NCBI GenBank assembly: GCA_034678485.1
Contig: JAXDBU010000113.1
Span: forward strand, 26,307-90,306
Direction: 5' to 3'
Length of the DNA stretch: 64,000 bases
Origin: PLanc-01 sp034678485
Lineage (GTDB): Bacteria; Planctomycetota; Phycisphaerae; Sedimentisphaerales; Anaerobacaceae
Below are positions 1 through 8,186 of the stretch, one piece after another. Below the pieces are notes generated by a model. It was not told where the DNA came from, did no database searches, and saw only the letters and a program-made list of their open reading frames with translations. Within the stretch, counting starts at the first letter, position 1; every line of letters starts with the position of its first letter. The translations under genes were made by a program, and so were the position numbers.

Positions 1-211
1 ACATTCCCGGCAGCTTTGGGAAACGACTCTGCATTCGCCCTGGTGCAGTTTGCGGGTTTGTCGGGGACCTTCCACCAGGTCACGCGGACCGGTAAAATGG
101 AGCTGGGTCGTCCGGGGCAGTTCGTATTGGAGCCGGGGGCCCGATTGTGCCGAAAGGGCTGGTGGGTATCGGACGGGTCGTTCGGATCATCGGTCTTCAG
201 ATGAGCGTGCT
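1..211. other. left-edge stretch with no recognisable gene
   Basis: No ORF here resembles a protein family. A reading frame continuous with the carbamoyltransferase extends left to about position 50, but the extra 54 residues are low-complexity and unlike the family, so I treat this stretch as upstream non-coding sequence. No clear promoter or terminator was seen. Confidence 0.5.
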
Positions 212-2041
212 ATGAACATCCTTGGGATTTCGGCTTTCTATCACGACAGTGCGGCGGCCCTCGTCGCCGATGGCGAGATCGTCGCGGCTGCCCAGGAGGA
301 GCGATTCACGCGGATCAAGCACGACTGCCGGTTCCCCATCCACGCGGTCGAATACTGCCTCCAGGAGGCGGGTCTGACCGCCGCAAAGCTTGACTACGTC
401 GTGTTTTACGAGAAACCCCTGCTGAAGTTCGAGCGGCTACTCGAGACCTACCTGGCCTACGCGCCGCGCGGGTTCGGGCAGTTCCTCGCGGGCCTGCCCG
501 TCTGGCTCAGGCAGAAACTTCACCTGCCTCGCGAGATGGACAAGGCACTGGGTGACGCCTACAAGGGTCGCTATCTGTTCACCGAGCACCACGAGTCCCA
601 CGCGGCCAGCGCCTTCTTCCCCTCCCCATTCGACGAAGCGGCCATCCTCACCATGGACGGCGTCGGCGAGTGGGCGACCGCCAGCTTCGGCGTCGGACAG
701 GGCAATCGGGTTCGATTGAGCCACGAGCTGCACTTCCCGCACTCGCTGGGCCTGCTCTATTCCGCTTTCACCTACTTCACCGGGTTCAAGGTCAACTCGG
801 GCGAGTACAAGCTGATGGGCTTGGCCCCCTACGGCGAACCCAAGTACCGCGACCTGATCCTGGAGAAGCTGATCGACCTCAAGCCCGATGGTTCGTTCCG
901 GCTGAACATGGACTACTTCGGGTACTGCTATACGATGGTCATGACGAATCGGCGGTTCGAGACGCTCTTCGGCGGCCCGGCCCGCAAGCCGGAGAGTCCC
1001 CTGACGCAGAGGGAGATGGACATGGCCGCGTCGATCCAGGCCGTCACCGAGGAGGCCATGCTGCGAGCGACCCGGCACATCCACGATGTGACCGGAATGA
1101 GGAACCTCGCCCTCGCGGGCGGCGTCGCGCTCAACTGCGTCACCAACGGGCGAATCCTGCGGGAGACGCCCTTCGAGAACATCTGGATACAACCCGCGGC
1201 GGGCGATGCCGGCGGCGCGCTGGGCGCTGCTCTGTTCGTATGGCATCAGCTCCTGGACAACCAGCGATCTGTGAACGGCCAGGACAAGCAGCGGGCGTCC
1301 CTGCTCGGACCTGCGTACGGCGACGACCAGATCCAGCGATTCCTGACGGAGCGAGGGGCCGCCTATCACACGTTCGGCGACGAGCAGACGTTGATCGCGC
1401 AGGTGGCCGACCTGATCGACCAGGGCAAGGTCATCGGCTGGTTCCAGGGACGGATGGAGTTCGGGCCGCGGGCCTTGGGCAGCCGGAGTATTATCGGCGA
1501 CGCCCGAAGCCAGGAAATGCAGTCGATCATGAACCTCAAGATCAAATTCCGCGAGTCCTTCCGGCCCTTCGCGCCGTGCGTGCTCCGCGAGGACGTCGCG
1601 GACTACTTCCAGATGCGGCCCAACCAGGACAGCCCCTACATGCTGCTGGTTGCCGCGGTGCAGGAGGACAAACGACTGGATTCGGTCGGGGCATCGCTAC
1701 AAGGTCTCGACAAGCTTAAGGCCAAACGGAGCGTCGTGCCCGCGATCACCCACGTGGACTACTCCGCCCGGGTCCAGACGGTCGATCCCGAGCGGCACCC
1801 GAGGCTGCACAGGCTGATGACCGCCTTCAAGCGGAAGACGGGCTGCCCGGTCATCATCAACACCAGCTTCAACATCCGCGGCGAGCCCATCGTCTGCTCG
1901 CCTGAGGACGCCTATCGGTGCTTCCTGGCGACGAATATGGACGTGCTGGTGCTGGAGAACCAGATCCTGTATAAACACGAGCAGGCGCAGGCGAAGCAAC
2001 ACGAGGTCGTTGATTACAGGGCAAAGTTCACGTTGGACTAA
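212..2041 (+). CDS. carbamoyltransferase (NodU/CmcH/SxtI type)
   Basis: A 609-residue carbamoyltransferase, predicted to transfer a carbamoyl group from carbamoyl phosphate (through carbamoyl-AMP) to a hydroxyl of a sugar or small molecule. The chosen ATG gives the typical family start MNILGISAFYHDSAA; the open frame further upstream is not family-like. The N-terminal domain carries the metal and nucleotide binding motifs HHESHAASAFF and MDGVGEWAT. The C-terminal domain (from about residue 400) carries GRMEFGPRALGSRSI and NTSFNIRGEP. Length is normal for the family. It is followed by an SxtJ-like and a DUF5989 membrane protein, a recurrent trio in bacterial genomes. The substrate cannot be read from the sequence. 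Confidence 0.93.
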   Translation: MNILGISAFYHDSAAALVADGEIVAAAQEERFTRIKHDCRFPIHAVEYCLQEAGLTAAKLDYVVFYEKPLLKFERLLETYLAYAPRGFGQFLAGLPVWLRQKLHLPREMDKALGDAYKGRYLFTEHHESHAASAFFPSPFDEAAILTMDGVGEWATASFGVGQGNRVRLSHELHFPHSLGLLYSAFTYFTGFKVNSGEYKLMGLAPYGEPKYRDLILEKLIDLKPDGSFRLNMDYFGYCYTMVMTNRRFETLFGGPARKPESPLTQREMDMAASIQAVTEEAMLRATRHIHDVTGMRNLALAGGVALNCVTNGRILRETPFENIWIQPAAGDAGGALGAALFVWHQLLDNQRSVNGQDKQRASLLGPAYGDDQIQRFLTERGAAYHTFGDEQTLIAQVADLIDQGKVIGWFQGRMEFGPRALGSRSIIGDARSQEMQSIMNLKIKFRESFRPFAPCVLREDVADYFQMRPNQDSPYMLLVAAVQEDKRLDSVGASLQGLDKLKAKRSVVPAITHVDYSARVQTVDPERHPRLHRLMTAFKRKTGCPVIINTSFNIRGEPIVCSPEDAYRCFLATNMDVLVLENQILYKHEQAQAKQHEVVDYRAKFTLD

Positions 2042-2219
2042 AGGCAAAACCCGAAATCCGAAGCACGAAATCCGAAACAAATTTGAATGACAGAAACTCG
2101 AAATCCAAAACGGAGCATCCGAGGGGCGACAGCGTTTCGGTCATTTGAGTTTCTGGAATTGGGGTTTGTTTCGAGTTTCGAACTTCGGATTTCGGATTTC
2201 TTTTCCGGATGGTGAGCCT
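2042..2219. repeat. intergenic imperfect inverted repeat (CGAAATCCGAA type)
   Basis: The left part (about 2050-2110) is rich in CGAAATCCGAA, CGAAACAAA and GAAACTCGAAATCC. The right part (about 2140-2200) holds the complementary words TTTGTTTCGAGTTTCG and TTCGGATTTCGGATTTC. Together they form a long imperfect hairpin that ends directly before the SxtJ start. It is more AT-rich than its neighbours and looks like a dispersed palindromic or MITE-like unit, not a coding region. Confidence 0.6.
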
Positions 2220-2639
2220 ATGTCATTGATGGAAATCGAATGGCATCCGAGCGGCAGGCAGTTGCGGGTGTTCGGCGTCAGCAGCCTGGCGGCGTCGATC
2301 CTCGCGGCCCTCATCCTGCACTTCGCCTGGGCTCTGGCAGCCCTCTGGATGCTGGCGGTCGTGACGGCCGGCGCCGCCATCTTCCTGTGCAGTCTGATTT
2401 CGCCCACGGCGGCGAGGATTCTCTACATCGGCCTGACTCTCGTGGCGATGCCCATCGGCATCGTGGTCAGCTTCGTCCTGCTGGCGGCGTTCTACTTCCT
2501 GCTCCTGACTCCGCTGGCGATGATCTTCCGGCTGATCGGCCGGGATTCACTGCGCCGCAAGTACGAGCCGGACATCAAGAGCTATTGGGTGGAGCACCAG
2601 CCCAGCGAGAACATGGAACGCTACCTGCACCAATTCTGA
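2220..2639 (+). CDS. SxtJ-family membrane protein
   Basis: A 139-residue membrane protein resembling the SxtJ family that accompanies carbamoyltransferases. It has a short cytoplasmic N-terminus (MEIEWHPSGRQLRVFG), then two hydrophobic blocks at about residues 20-60 and 65-105 with three or four transmembrane passes, and a polar C-terminus containing WVEHQPSENMERYLHQF. The ATG at 2220 was preferred because sequence upstream belongs to the palindromic repeat; a second ATG at 2229 is possible. It probably tethers or assists the carbamoyltransferase at the membrane, but its role is unproven in any system. Confidence 0.8.
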   Translation: MSLMEIEWHPSGRQLRVFGVSSLAASILAALILHFAWALAALWMLAVVTAGAAIFLCSLISPTAARILYIGLTLVAMPIGIVVSFVLLAAFYFLLLTPLAMIFRLIGRDSLRRKYEPDIKSYWVEHQPSENMERYLHQF

Positions 2640-2660
2640 CGGTGAGATCGAGCGAGGACT

Positions 2661-2864
2661 ATGACAACCCGAAACGACAAGACGTCGAAGCTCAGCGACC
2701 TGGCCCGGCAGAAGCGCCCTTCGCTGGCCGCGGAGTTCTGGTACTTCCTCAAGCACAACAAGAAATGGTGGCTTCTGCCCATCCTCGTTGTGCTCCTGCT
2801 TCTGTGTCTGCTCGTCCTGCTGGGCGGCTCGGGTGCAGCCGTGTTCATCTACCCGCTCTTCTGA
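2661..2864 (+). CDS. DUF5989-family small membrane protein
   Basis: A 67-residue protein with an N-terminal basic half (SKLSDLARQKRPSLAAEFWYFLKHNKKWW) and a C-terminal transmembrane helix (LLPILVVLLLLCLLVLLGG). The EFWxFLKxxKKWWLLPI pattern is characteristic of DUF5989, usually encoded beside SxtJ and a carbamoyltransferase. It starts 21 bp after the SxtJ stop and is likely co-transcribed. Function unknown; the conserved trio suggests a membrane-associated carbamoylation complex. Confidence 0.8.
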   Translation: MTTRNDKTSKLSDLARQKRPSLAAEFWYFLKHNKKWWLLPILVVLLLLCLLVLLGGSGAAVFIYPLF

Positions 2865-2898
2865 GGATCGAATGGTGCGTGGTACGCAGCCTACCGGA

Positions 2899-5085
2899 CT
2901 ACCGAATCGCACCGGGCCCGAGGATGGTCTCGGCCAGGCGGCGGATTTGCGGCGAGGTCGGGTCGAGTTCCAGGGCTTTGCGGATCTCCACAGCTCCCTC
3001 TTCCCGCCGGCCCGTCTCGACCAGCAGGATGCCGAGGTTGCCGTGCAGCATGGCGTGATTCGGGACGACCGCCAAGCCCTCGCGGCAGACCTCCTCGGCC
3101 TCCTGGAGCCGGTTGCTCTTAAAGAGCAGTTCCGCCAAATCGAGGCAGGCGAGCACGTGGTCCGGCTCGCAACGAATCGCCTTGCGGAAAAGCTCTTCAG
3201 CCAGGTCCGCCCGGCCTTGCTTGTTGTGACACCAGCCCAGGTGATAGTACGCGCTGCCCGACGTCGGCTTGATCGCCAGGAGCTTCCCGTACTCGGCAAT
3301 GGCCCCTGCCAGATTGCCCTTGGCTCGGAGCACCGAGGCAAGCGAATCGTGCGGCAGGTAGGAATGAGGCAAGAGTCCCTGCACGATCCGGTACTGCTCC
3401 AGCGCGGCGTCGTACTGCTTGAGGTCCTCCGCAAGCATCTGGCCGTAGTCCCAGCGGAGCCGCCAGTCGGTGGGAGCCTTCGCGATCACGGCACGGTACT
3501 TCTCCCCGATCCCGGCCAGAACCTCAGGCGTAAGCGCCGTTTGCCACTCCTGGAACCGTGCATTCAACTGCTTCATCTGCTCCTTGTGACCAAGCTGGTT
3601 CGTAAAGGGCGGCTTGGCCAGGAATCCTCGCAGCACCATGTCGAGTGTCTTGGCGCTGCTCCAGTCATTGTACCCGAGCCGCTCGGCGCACTGATCGCAC
3701 GTCGGGACCTCGCCGCGAGGCTCGGCCTTCTCGCGGAACCGCCCGACCACTCTCCGCTCGATCTGGTCGAGCACGGCCCGAGCGACGACATACGCGCCGC
3801 GGAAAGTCAGGTGCACGTGCTCGTGGAATAGCTCCTCGCCAGGCAGACCGTGAGGGCTGTTCGCATCCACGGCCTGAGCGACATCGGCCAGCCGGACCCC
3901 TTGCGACTTCCTGCGGTCGGCGACCTTCCGAACGACCTCGTTGATCTGCGTGTCCGCCCGGAAACGAAGCGTGTCCAGGTCGCGAGCCTTGATGTAGCTG
4001 TCTCTCGCCTTTGCGTCATCGCCTCCAAGCTCGTAGCAGCGTGCGAGACGGAACTGCAGTTCCGCATGGGAGCCATCGATCTCCGCGGCTTTCCGGTACG
4101 ATGCGATGGCCTCCGCGTGCCTGCCCTGCATCTGGGCGATCATCCCCTCTTTGTAGACTGTATCCCAACTCGTCTGCTGCTCGGCCGTCAGGTCCGCCCG
4201 ATGGAGCGATGCAAAAGGCGGACAGTCCCGCAGATTCGTCGCGACGGTGCACAGAATGGTCTGGGCTCCGCCGCGAGCGGCGGCCTTGCAGATATCCTCG
4301 AGGTTCCGGCGGAAATGGCTGTACGTGGTCTTCAGGCGAGGGTCGTCCGCCCGCACCTGTTCGCCCAGAAACATCTCCATACCTCGCCAGGACTGGAGTC
4401 CATCCCTGCTCAGGCCGTGTCCACCCAGCGCAACCGAGAGCAGTTGGCCCACTTTCGTAGCCCGCAGACCGATCCCGAGACGTATCAACGGCAGGCTGGA
4501 CAAGACCGGCGTGAGAATCGTGCCCGGCCCATAGGGACCGACCACCTCGTTGTTGCCCAGATAGACCACGAACAGGTCCGGCTCGTATCGAGCGCAGTCT
4601 CGGGCGATTTCGAGAACCACGTGCGAGTTGATCGCGGCCATGGCCGCGGTGATGACCTCGAATCGCAGGTCGGGGAAACGCTCCCGGAGCATCATTTCGA
4701 GAATGCGTCCGAAGCGAAAGGCGTTGTTCGGCGCCCCCTGGGCTGCGGAAGCGCCAAGCACGAAGATCCGGCACATATCCGCAGGCTTGCGGGCGCCGAA
4801 GACGAACGGCTCGAACTCACGCGCGAGGATCGGCGGAAAAAACCGCCATCCGAACCGGGCGTTCTCGCCCAGGTGCGGCCTGCCTTCCATCTCGCACGGC
4901 ACTGCTACGTGGGGATTATAGCCATACCCGGCGACTCGGAGCCCGAGTTCGAGCAGGCCCAGGAGTAGAATGGGTCCGGCGAGAACTGCGACAGCACGAA
5001 ACAGCCAGACCCGCCGGCAGGAGGACTGACGGCCTGCATCCGCCGTCTTGTTCACTCCTGTGTGCTTGCGCGGTTTGTGCGGCAT
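2899..5085 (-). CDS. SGNH/GDSL-like hydrolase with inserted and C-terminal TPR repeats
   Basis: A 728-residue protein with one N-terminal membrane anchor (about residues 27-50). The SGNH-like fold shows FVLGASAAQG at 108-117 (nucleophile candidate Ser113, with GAS replacing GDS), the block VVYLGNNEVVG, and a C-terminal catalytic-type block FHEHVHLTFRGAYVVA. TPR repeats lie between the two SGNH halves (around residues 290-370) and again from about 500 to the end (for example YYHLGWCHNKQGRADLAEELFRKA). SGNH-like proteins with this architecture often sit beside the carbamoyltransferase/SxtJ/DUF5989 trio, here in convergent orientation. It may modify a carbamoylated surface glycan; that is inference. 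Confidence 0.75.
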   Translation of the reverse strand: MPHKPRKHTGVNKTADAGRQSSCRRVWLFRAVAVLAGPILLLGLLELGLRVAGYGYNPHVAVPCEMEGRPHLGENARFGWRFFPPILAREFEPFVFGARKPADMCRIFVLGASAAQGAPNNAFRFGRILEMMLRERFPDLRFEVITAAMAAINSHVVLEIARDCARYEPDLFVVYLGNNEVVGPYGPGTILTPVLSSLPLIRLGIGLRATKVGQLLSVALGGHGLSRDGLQSWRGMEMFLGEQVRADDPRLKTTYSHFRRNLEDICKAAARGGAQTILCTVATNLRDCPPFASLHRADLTAEQQTSWDTVYKEGMIAQMQGRHAEAIASYRKAAEIDGSHAELQFRLARCYELGGDDAKARDSYIKARDLDTLRFRADTQINEVVRKVADRRKSQGVRLADVAQAVDANSPHGLPGEELFHEHVHLTFRGAYVVARAVLDQIERRVVGRFREKAEPRGEVPTCDQCAERLGYNDWSSAKTLDMVLRGFLAKPPFTNQLGHKEQMKQLNARFQEWQTALTPEVLAGIGEKYRAVIAKAPTDWRLRWDYGQMLAEDLKQYDAALEQYRIVQGLLPHSYLPHDSLASVLRAKGNLAGAIAEYGKLLAIKPTSGSAYYHLGWCHNKQGRADLAEELFRKAIRCEPDHVLACLDLAELLFKSNRLQEAEEVCREGLAVVPNHAMLHGNLGILLVETGRREEGAVEIRKALELDPTSPQIRRLAETILGPGAIR

Positions 5086-5135
5086 GGACTACACCCAGCA
5101 ATGACGCGGGCTCGCTGCTCGAAGTCGCACCCGGG

Positions 5136-6305
5136 CTACTTGGGCACGATGGCGTCCACTTCGATCTCGAACAACAGCTCGTCCCGACAGACATCATTCT
5201 CGACGATGATCGCCGGGAAAGAAGGAACGCCATTCTCATCGCAGTACCGCTTGAGCAGCGGAGCGTCCTTCGCCCGTTTGAAGTATGCCAAAGAGCGGGT
5301 CACGTCGCCCCAGTCCATCTCACGAGAACGGAGAATGGCCTGAACCACCTCCATCGTCTGGCGGACCTGGGCGGGCGCGTCGTCGAGGAACACGCTCTTG
5401 CCGTGCTCGTCGATACTGGCCGTCCCGGAGACGTAGAGTCGTCGAAGGTCGGGCTGCTCGAGCTCCACGGCGCGACTGAAGGAACTGCCATACTGGGGAG
5501 CCGGCGACTGCATCGGCGACGGGACCTCGAATGCCGTCACGTCCTGGCTGTCCGTCTTGATAGCGATCAGACCGGAAAGCAATGCCGCGCCCAGCAGATT
5601 GCGGCCGCCGATCCCGGTGCTGGCCGGCAGGAGACCCTCGTAGACCTTCTTCTCCTGGAAAAACTTGTTGCGAACGCCGTTGAAATCGCGATACCAGCCG
5701 AGGATGTTGTCGTTGTAGAACCACGTGCGGAGCACATCGGCAAACGTCATGTCCGCATCTTCCAGCAGGACGTCCATCTGGTGGAAAACCGCCGCCGCCT
5801 GCTCCGGCCGGCTGGCGCCGACATCCGGCGGCAGAAGACCCGCCAAGCGACAGTACTGCACGTGCCCGTCGTCAAAGACCGTTCCCGCAGGACGCCCGTT
5901 GAAGGACAGCGGCTTGATCGACGTCCCGGAGACGGCCCAGACGTGCACGCCGTAGAGGTTGCCCGTCCGGGAGTTCTCGATCCAGGCCAGAGGCGCGTGG
6001 GCGTCCTCTGCAACCTTCGTCAGCACACCCAGGGCCTTCCTATCCGACGCCGACAAGCCCAGCGCTTCCACGGAGACGATGCGACCACCCACCTGCCGAA
6101 CGGCATCCGCCGTCCGTTGGAAGACCGATGCGGGAGTCTCCCCTTTCTCGGGGGTAACCGTGATGAAGTGTTCTTGAACCGGATCCCGGCTGACCGTCGT
6201 AACGCTCAAGCCCGCCGCCACTCGTTTTTGAAAGCTCGTCAATGCCGAAGCTCCTGACTGCAACTCAGATACGGCCGAAAGACTCAAACCTTGCTTATAC
6301 CCCAA
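5136..6305 (-). CDS. RidA/YjgF-superfamily protein, chorismatase-like (FkbO/Hyg5 type)
   Basis: A 389-residue protein whose C-terminal third has a RidA/YjgF fold signature (YVSGTASIDEHGKSVFLDDAPAQVRQTMEVV, ending in VENDVCRDELLFEIEVDAIV). Its middle (TFADVLRTWFYNDNILGWYRDFNGVRNKFF) resembles chorismatases of the FkbO/Hyg5 group, which hydrolyse chorismate. It is longer than FkbO by a divergent N-terminal segment without a clear signal peptide. The gene sits 50 bp upstream of the SGNH/TPR gene on the same strand and may be co-transcribed with it. Alternatively it is a RidA-like protein with no chorismate activity. Confidence 0.6.
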   Translation of the reverse strand: MGYKQGLSLSAVSELQSGASALTSFQKRVAAGLSVTTVSRDPVQEHFITVTPEKGETPASVFQRTADAVRQVGGRIVSVEALGLSASDRKALGVLTKVAEDAHAPLAWIENSRTGNLYGVHVWAVSGTSIKPLSFNGRPAGTVFDDGHVQYCRLAGLLPPDVGASRPEQAAAVFHQMDVLLEDADMTFADVLRTWFYNDNILGWYRDFNGVRNKFFQEKKVYEGLLPASTGIGGRNLLGAALLSGLIAIKTDSQDVTAFEVPSPMQSPAPQYGSSFSRAVELEQPDLRRLYVSGTASIDEHGKSVFLDDAPAQVRQTMEVVQAILRSREMDWGDVTRSLAYFKRAKDAPLLKRYCDENGVPSFPAIIVENDVCRDELLFEIEVDAIVPK

Positions 6306-6399
6306 AAGTCATCCTGACACAAGGGCTTTTCTCTCCCGCGTCAAAGGCGAGCGGGGACGCCCACGGCAGAAGGACCACGAGAACAACCATCGATCCCAG

Positions 6400-7170
6400 T
6401 CACGAGACCGGCCTGCGCCGTGCTTTGGGCAGCCGCTTTCGGCCTCCGGCGGTCTGCTCGTCCGCGGCACGTCTCAAGGCGCCCACCTCCACCTGAGCCA
6501 GCGGCCTGAACTCGCCCACTCCCAGTCCCTCGATTCTCAGATTGCCGATCCGCGTCCTCTTGAGGGACGTCACATCCAAGCCGACCTTGGCCAACATGCG
6601 ACGAATCTGGCGGTTGAGCCCCTGGCGGATCGTGATCTCGATCAGCGATTCGTTGCGGCCTCCTTTGAGTACCTTGACCGCCGCCTTCTCTGTCTTGCCC
6701 TCGGCCAGCCAGATCCCCTTCTTCAGTCGCTCGACGGCCCGCTCGTCCGTCTGCCCGGCCACGCTCGCCATATACGTCTTCGGCACCTTGTACCTCGGGT
6801 GTGTCAGAAGATTGGTCAACTCCGCGTCGTTGGTCAGGATCAACAGCCCCGTCGTGTCCGCATCGAGACGGCCTACGCAGAAGACCCGCTCCGAGGCGCC
6901 AACGAGGTCCACGGCGCTGCGCCGGCCCTGGGGATCATGACTCGTGCAGATGACGCCCTTAGGCTTGTTCAACAGGAAATATACCCGCTCGGGCTTCTTC
7001 AAACGCCTTCCGCTAACGGTGATCGTGTCTACCGCCGGGTCGGCAAACGCCGGCAACTGGTCCACGACCTTGCCATTGACGGACACGACGCCCTGGAGGA
7101 TCAGCTCCTCGCACTGCCTTCGGGAGGCCACACCGGCCGAAGCCATCACTTTTTGCAGACGCTCTCTCAT
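6400..7170 (-). CDS. rluB: 23S rRNA pseudouridine synthase, RluB/RsuA family
   Basis: A 256-residue enzyme. The N-terminal S4 RNA-binding domain (RLQKVMASAGVASRRQCEELILQG) is followed by the RsuA/RluB catalytic domain with GRLDADTTGLLILTND, in which the first Asp is the catalytic residue. RQGLNRQIRRMLAKVG is also characteristic. The C-terminal tail is short and basic. It should isomerise a uridine in the peptidyl-transferase region of 23S rRNA. RluB is preferred over RsuA or RluE/F from overall similarity, but the exact target uridine is not certain. Confidence 0.9.
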   Translation of the reverse strand: MRERLQKVMASAGVASRRQCEELILQGVVSVNGKVVDQLPAFADPAVDTITVSGRRLKKPERVYFLLNKPKGVICTSHDPQGRRSAVDLVGASERVFCVGRLDADTTGLLILTNDAELTNLLTHPRYKVPKTYMASVAGQTDERAVERLKKGIWLAEGKTEKAAVKVLKGGRNESLIEITIRQGLNRQIRRMLAKVGLDVTSLKRTRIGNLRIEGLGVGEFRPLAQVEVGALRRAADEQTAGGRKRLPKARRRPVS

Positions 7171-7252
7171 CGATGATGGATAATGGATGATTGATAATTC
7201 ACAGCGAAGGCGCCACAGTCCGAGTCAATAATCCATCATCCTTTATCCTTTG
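7171..7252. repeat. intergenic imperfect inverted repeat (ATGATGGAT type)
   Basis: An AT-rich spacer between two same-strand genes. The left arm GATGATGGATAATGGATGAT (around 7173) pairs with the right arm holding AATCCATCATCCTTTATCC (around 7229). The words are repeated with small changes and it looks like a dispersed palindromic element. No ORF of interest. Confidence 0.5.
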
Positions 7253-8149
7253 TCAATGGACATAGATGATCGCGATGCACAACAGGACCCAGACCAGCAA
7301 CCCGACCTGGAACGGCCGATCCCGCAGGATCAGCTTCACCGGGTCGCAGTACAGCCCTCTCTGGGTCAAGGCGCTGAATCGGAATATACAATACAGCACG
7401 ACGGGCGACGTGTACACAAGCCTGTTGGTGCCAAACCGCTCGATGGTCGCGGAATCCATCGCGTACATGAGAAAACAGACGACTGCCAGGACGCTGCTGA
7501 CGTCCAGCATGTGGGCGAGCAGTTCCGGCGTGTATTCGCCCAGCGTCTTGCGAAAGGCCTCGCTGTTGGACTGGAGCTGGGCGATCTCACCCCGGCGCTT
7601 GCTGAACGCCAGGAACAGCGTCAGCGCAAACGTACACACGACCAGCCAAGGCGAGATGAACACGTCGATCACCACTGCCCCCGCCACCGCCCGCAGGCAG
7701 AAGCCCACCGCGATGACGACGCAGTCGAGGATCATCACCCGCTTGAGAGCCACGGAGTACAGGACCATCAACGCACCGTAGACCAGAATGACCCCGGCCA
7801 ATCCCGGCGCGAGCAGCAGGCTCCCGACCGACGCGAGGACGGCACACACGGCGGCGACGGTCCCTGCCGCCTGCACGGTTACAAGGCCCGACGCAATCGG
7901 CCTGCTGCGATGCTCCGGATGGATGCTGTCGGTCTTGCGGTCCAGGATGTCGTTGACGACGTAGATCGCCGACGAGGCGAGGCAGAAGCATAGAAACGCC
8001 CCGACGGACCGGGCAACCGCTGCCAGGACGGCATCCGCCGGGCCTGCAAGCTGCTGGCTAAAGACCAGGGCCGCAAAGACGAAGACGTTCTTGATCCAGT
8101 GAACGGGTCGAAGGGTCCGCACCAGTTCCATCAGGATGTCCCTCGGCAA
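7253..8149 (-). CDS. UbiA-family prenyltransferase (decaprenyl-phosphate phosphoribosyltransferase-like)
   Basis: A 298-residue polytopic membrane protein with about eight or nine transmembrane helices. The first Asp-rich motif NDILDRKTDSIHPEHRSRP and the phrase RPVHWIKNVFVFAALVFS match the UbiA branch that contains decaprenyl-phosphate phosphoribosyltransferase (DPPR synthase), which puts a phosphoribosyl group on a polyprenyl phosphate during decaprenylphosphoryl-arabinose synthesis. A second motif region (SKRRGEIAQLQ) lies around residues 180-190. The start could also be the internal ATG six codons later. Planctomycetes carry such homologues without known arabinan, so the acceptor and donor are open. 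Confidence 0.8.
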   Translation of the reverse strand: MPRDILMELVRTLRPVHWIKNVFVFAALVFSQQLAGPADAVLAAVARSVGAFLCFCLASSAIYVVNDILDRKTDSIHPEHRSRPIASGLVTVQAAGTVAAVCAVLASVGSLLLAPGLAGVILVYGALMVLYSVALKRVMILDCVVIAVGFCLRAVAGAVVIDVFISPWLVVCTFALTLFLAFSKRRGEIAQLQSNSEAFRKTLGEYTPELLAHMLDVSSVLAVVCFLMYAMDSATIERFGTNRLVYTSPVVLYCIFRFSALTQRGLYCDPVKLILRDRPFQVGLLVWVLLCIAIIYVH

Positions 8150-8186
8150 CAGTCTCGATCCTTGTTCTACACAGCGATCGTGTCCG

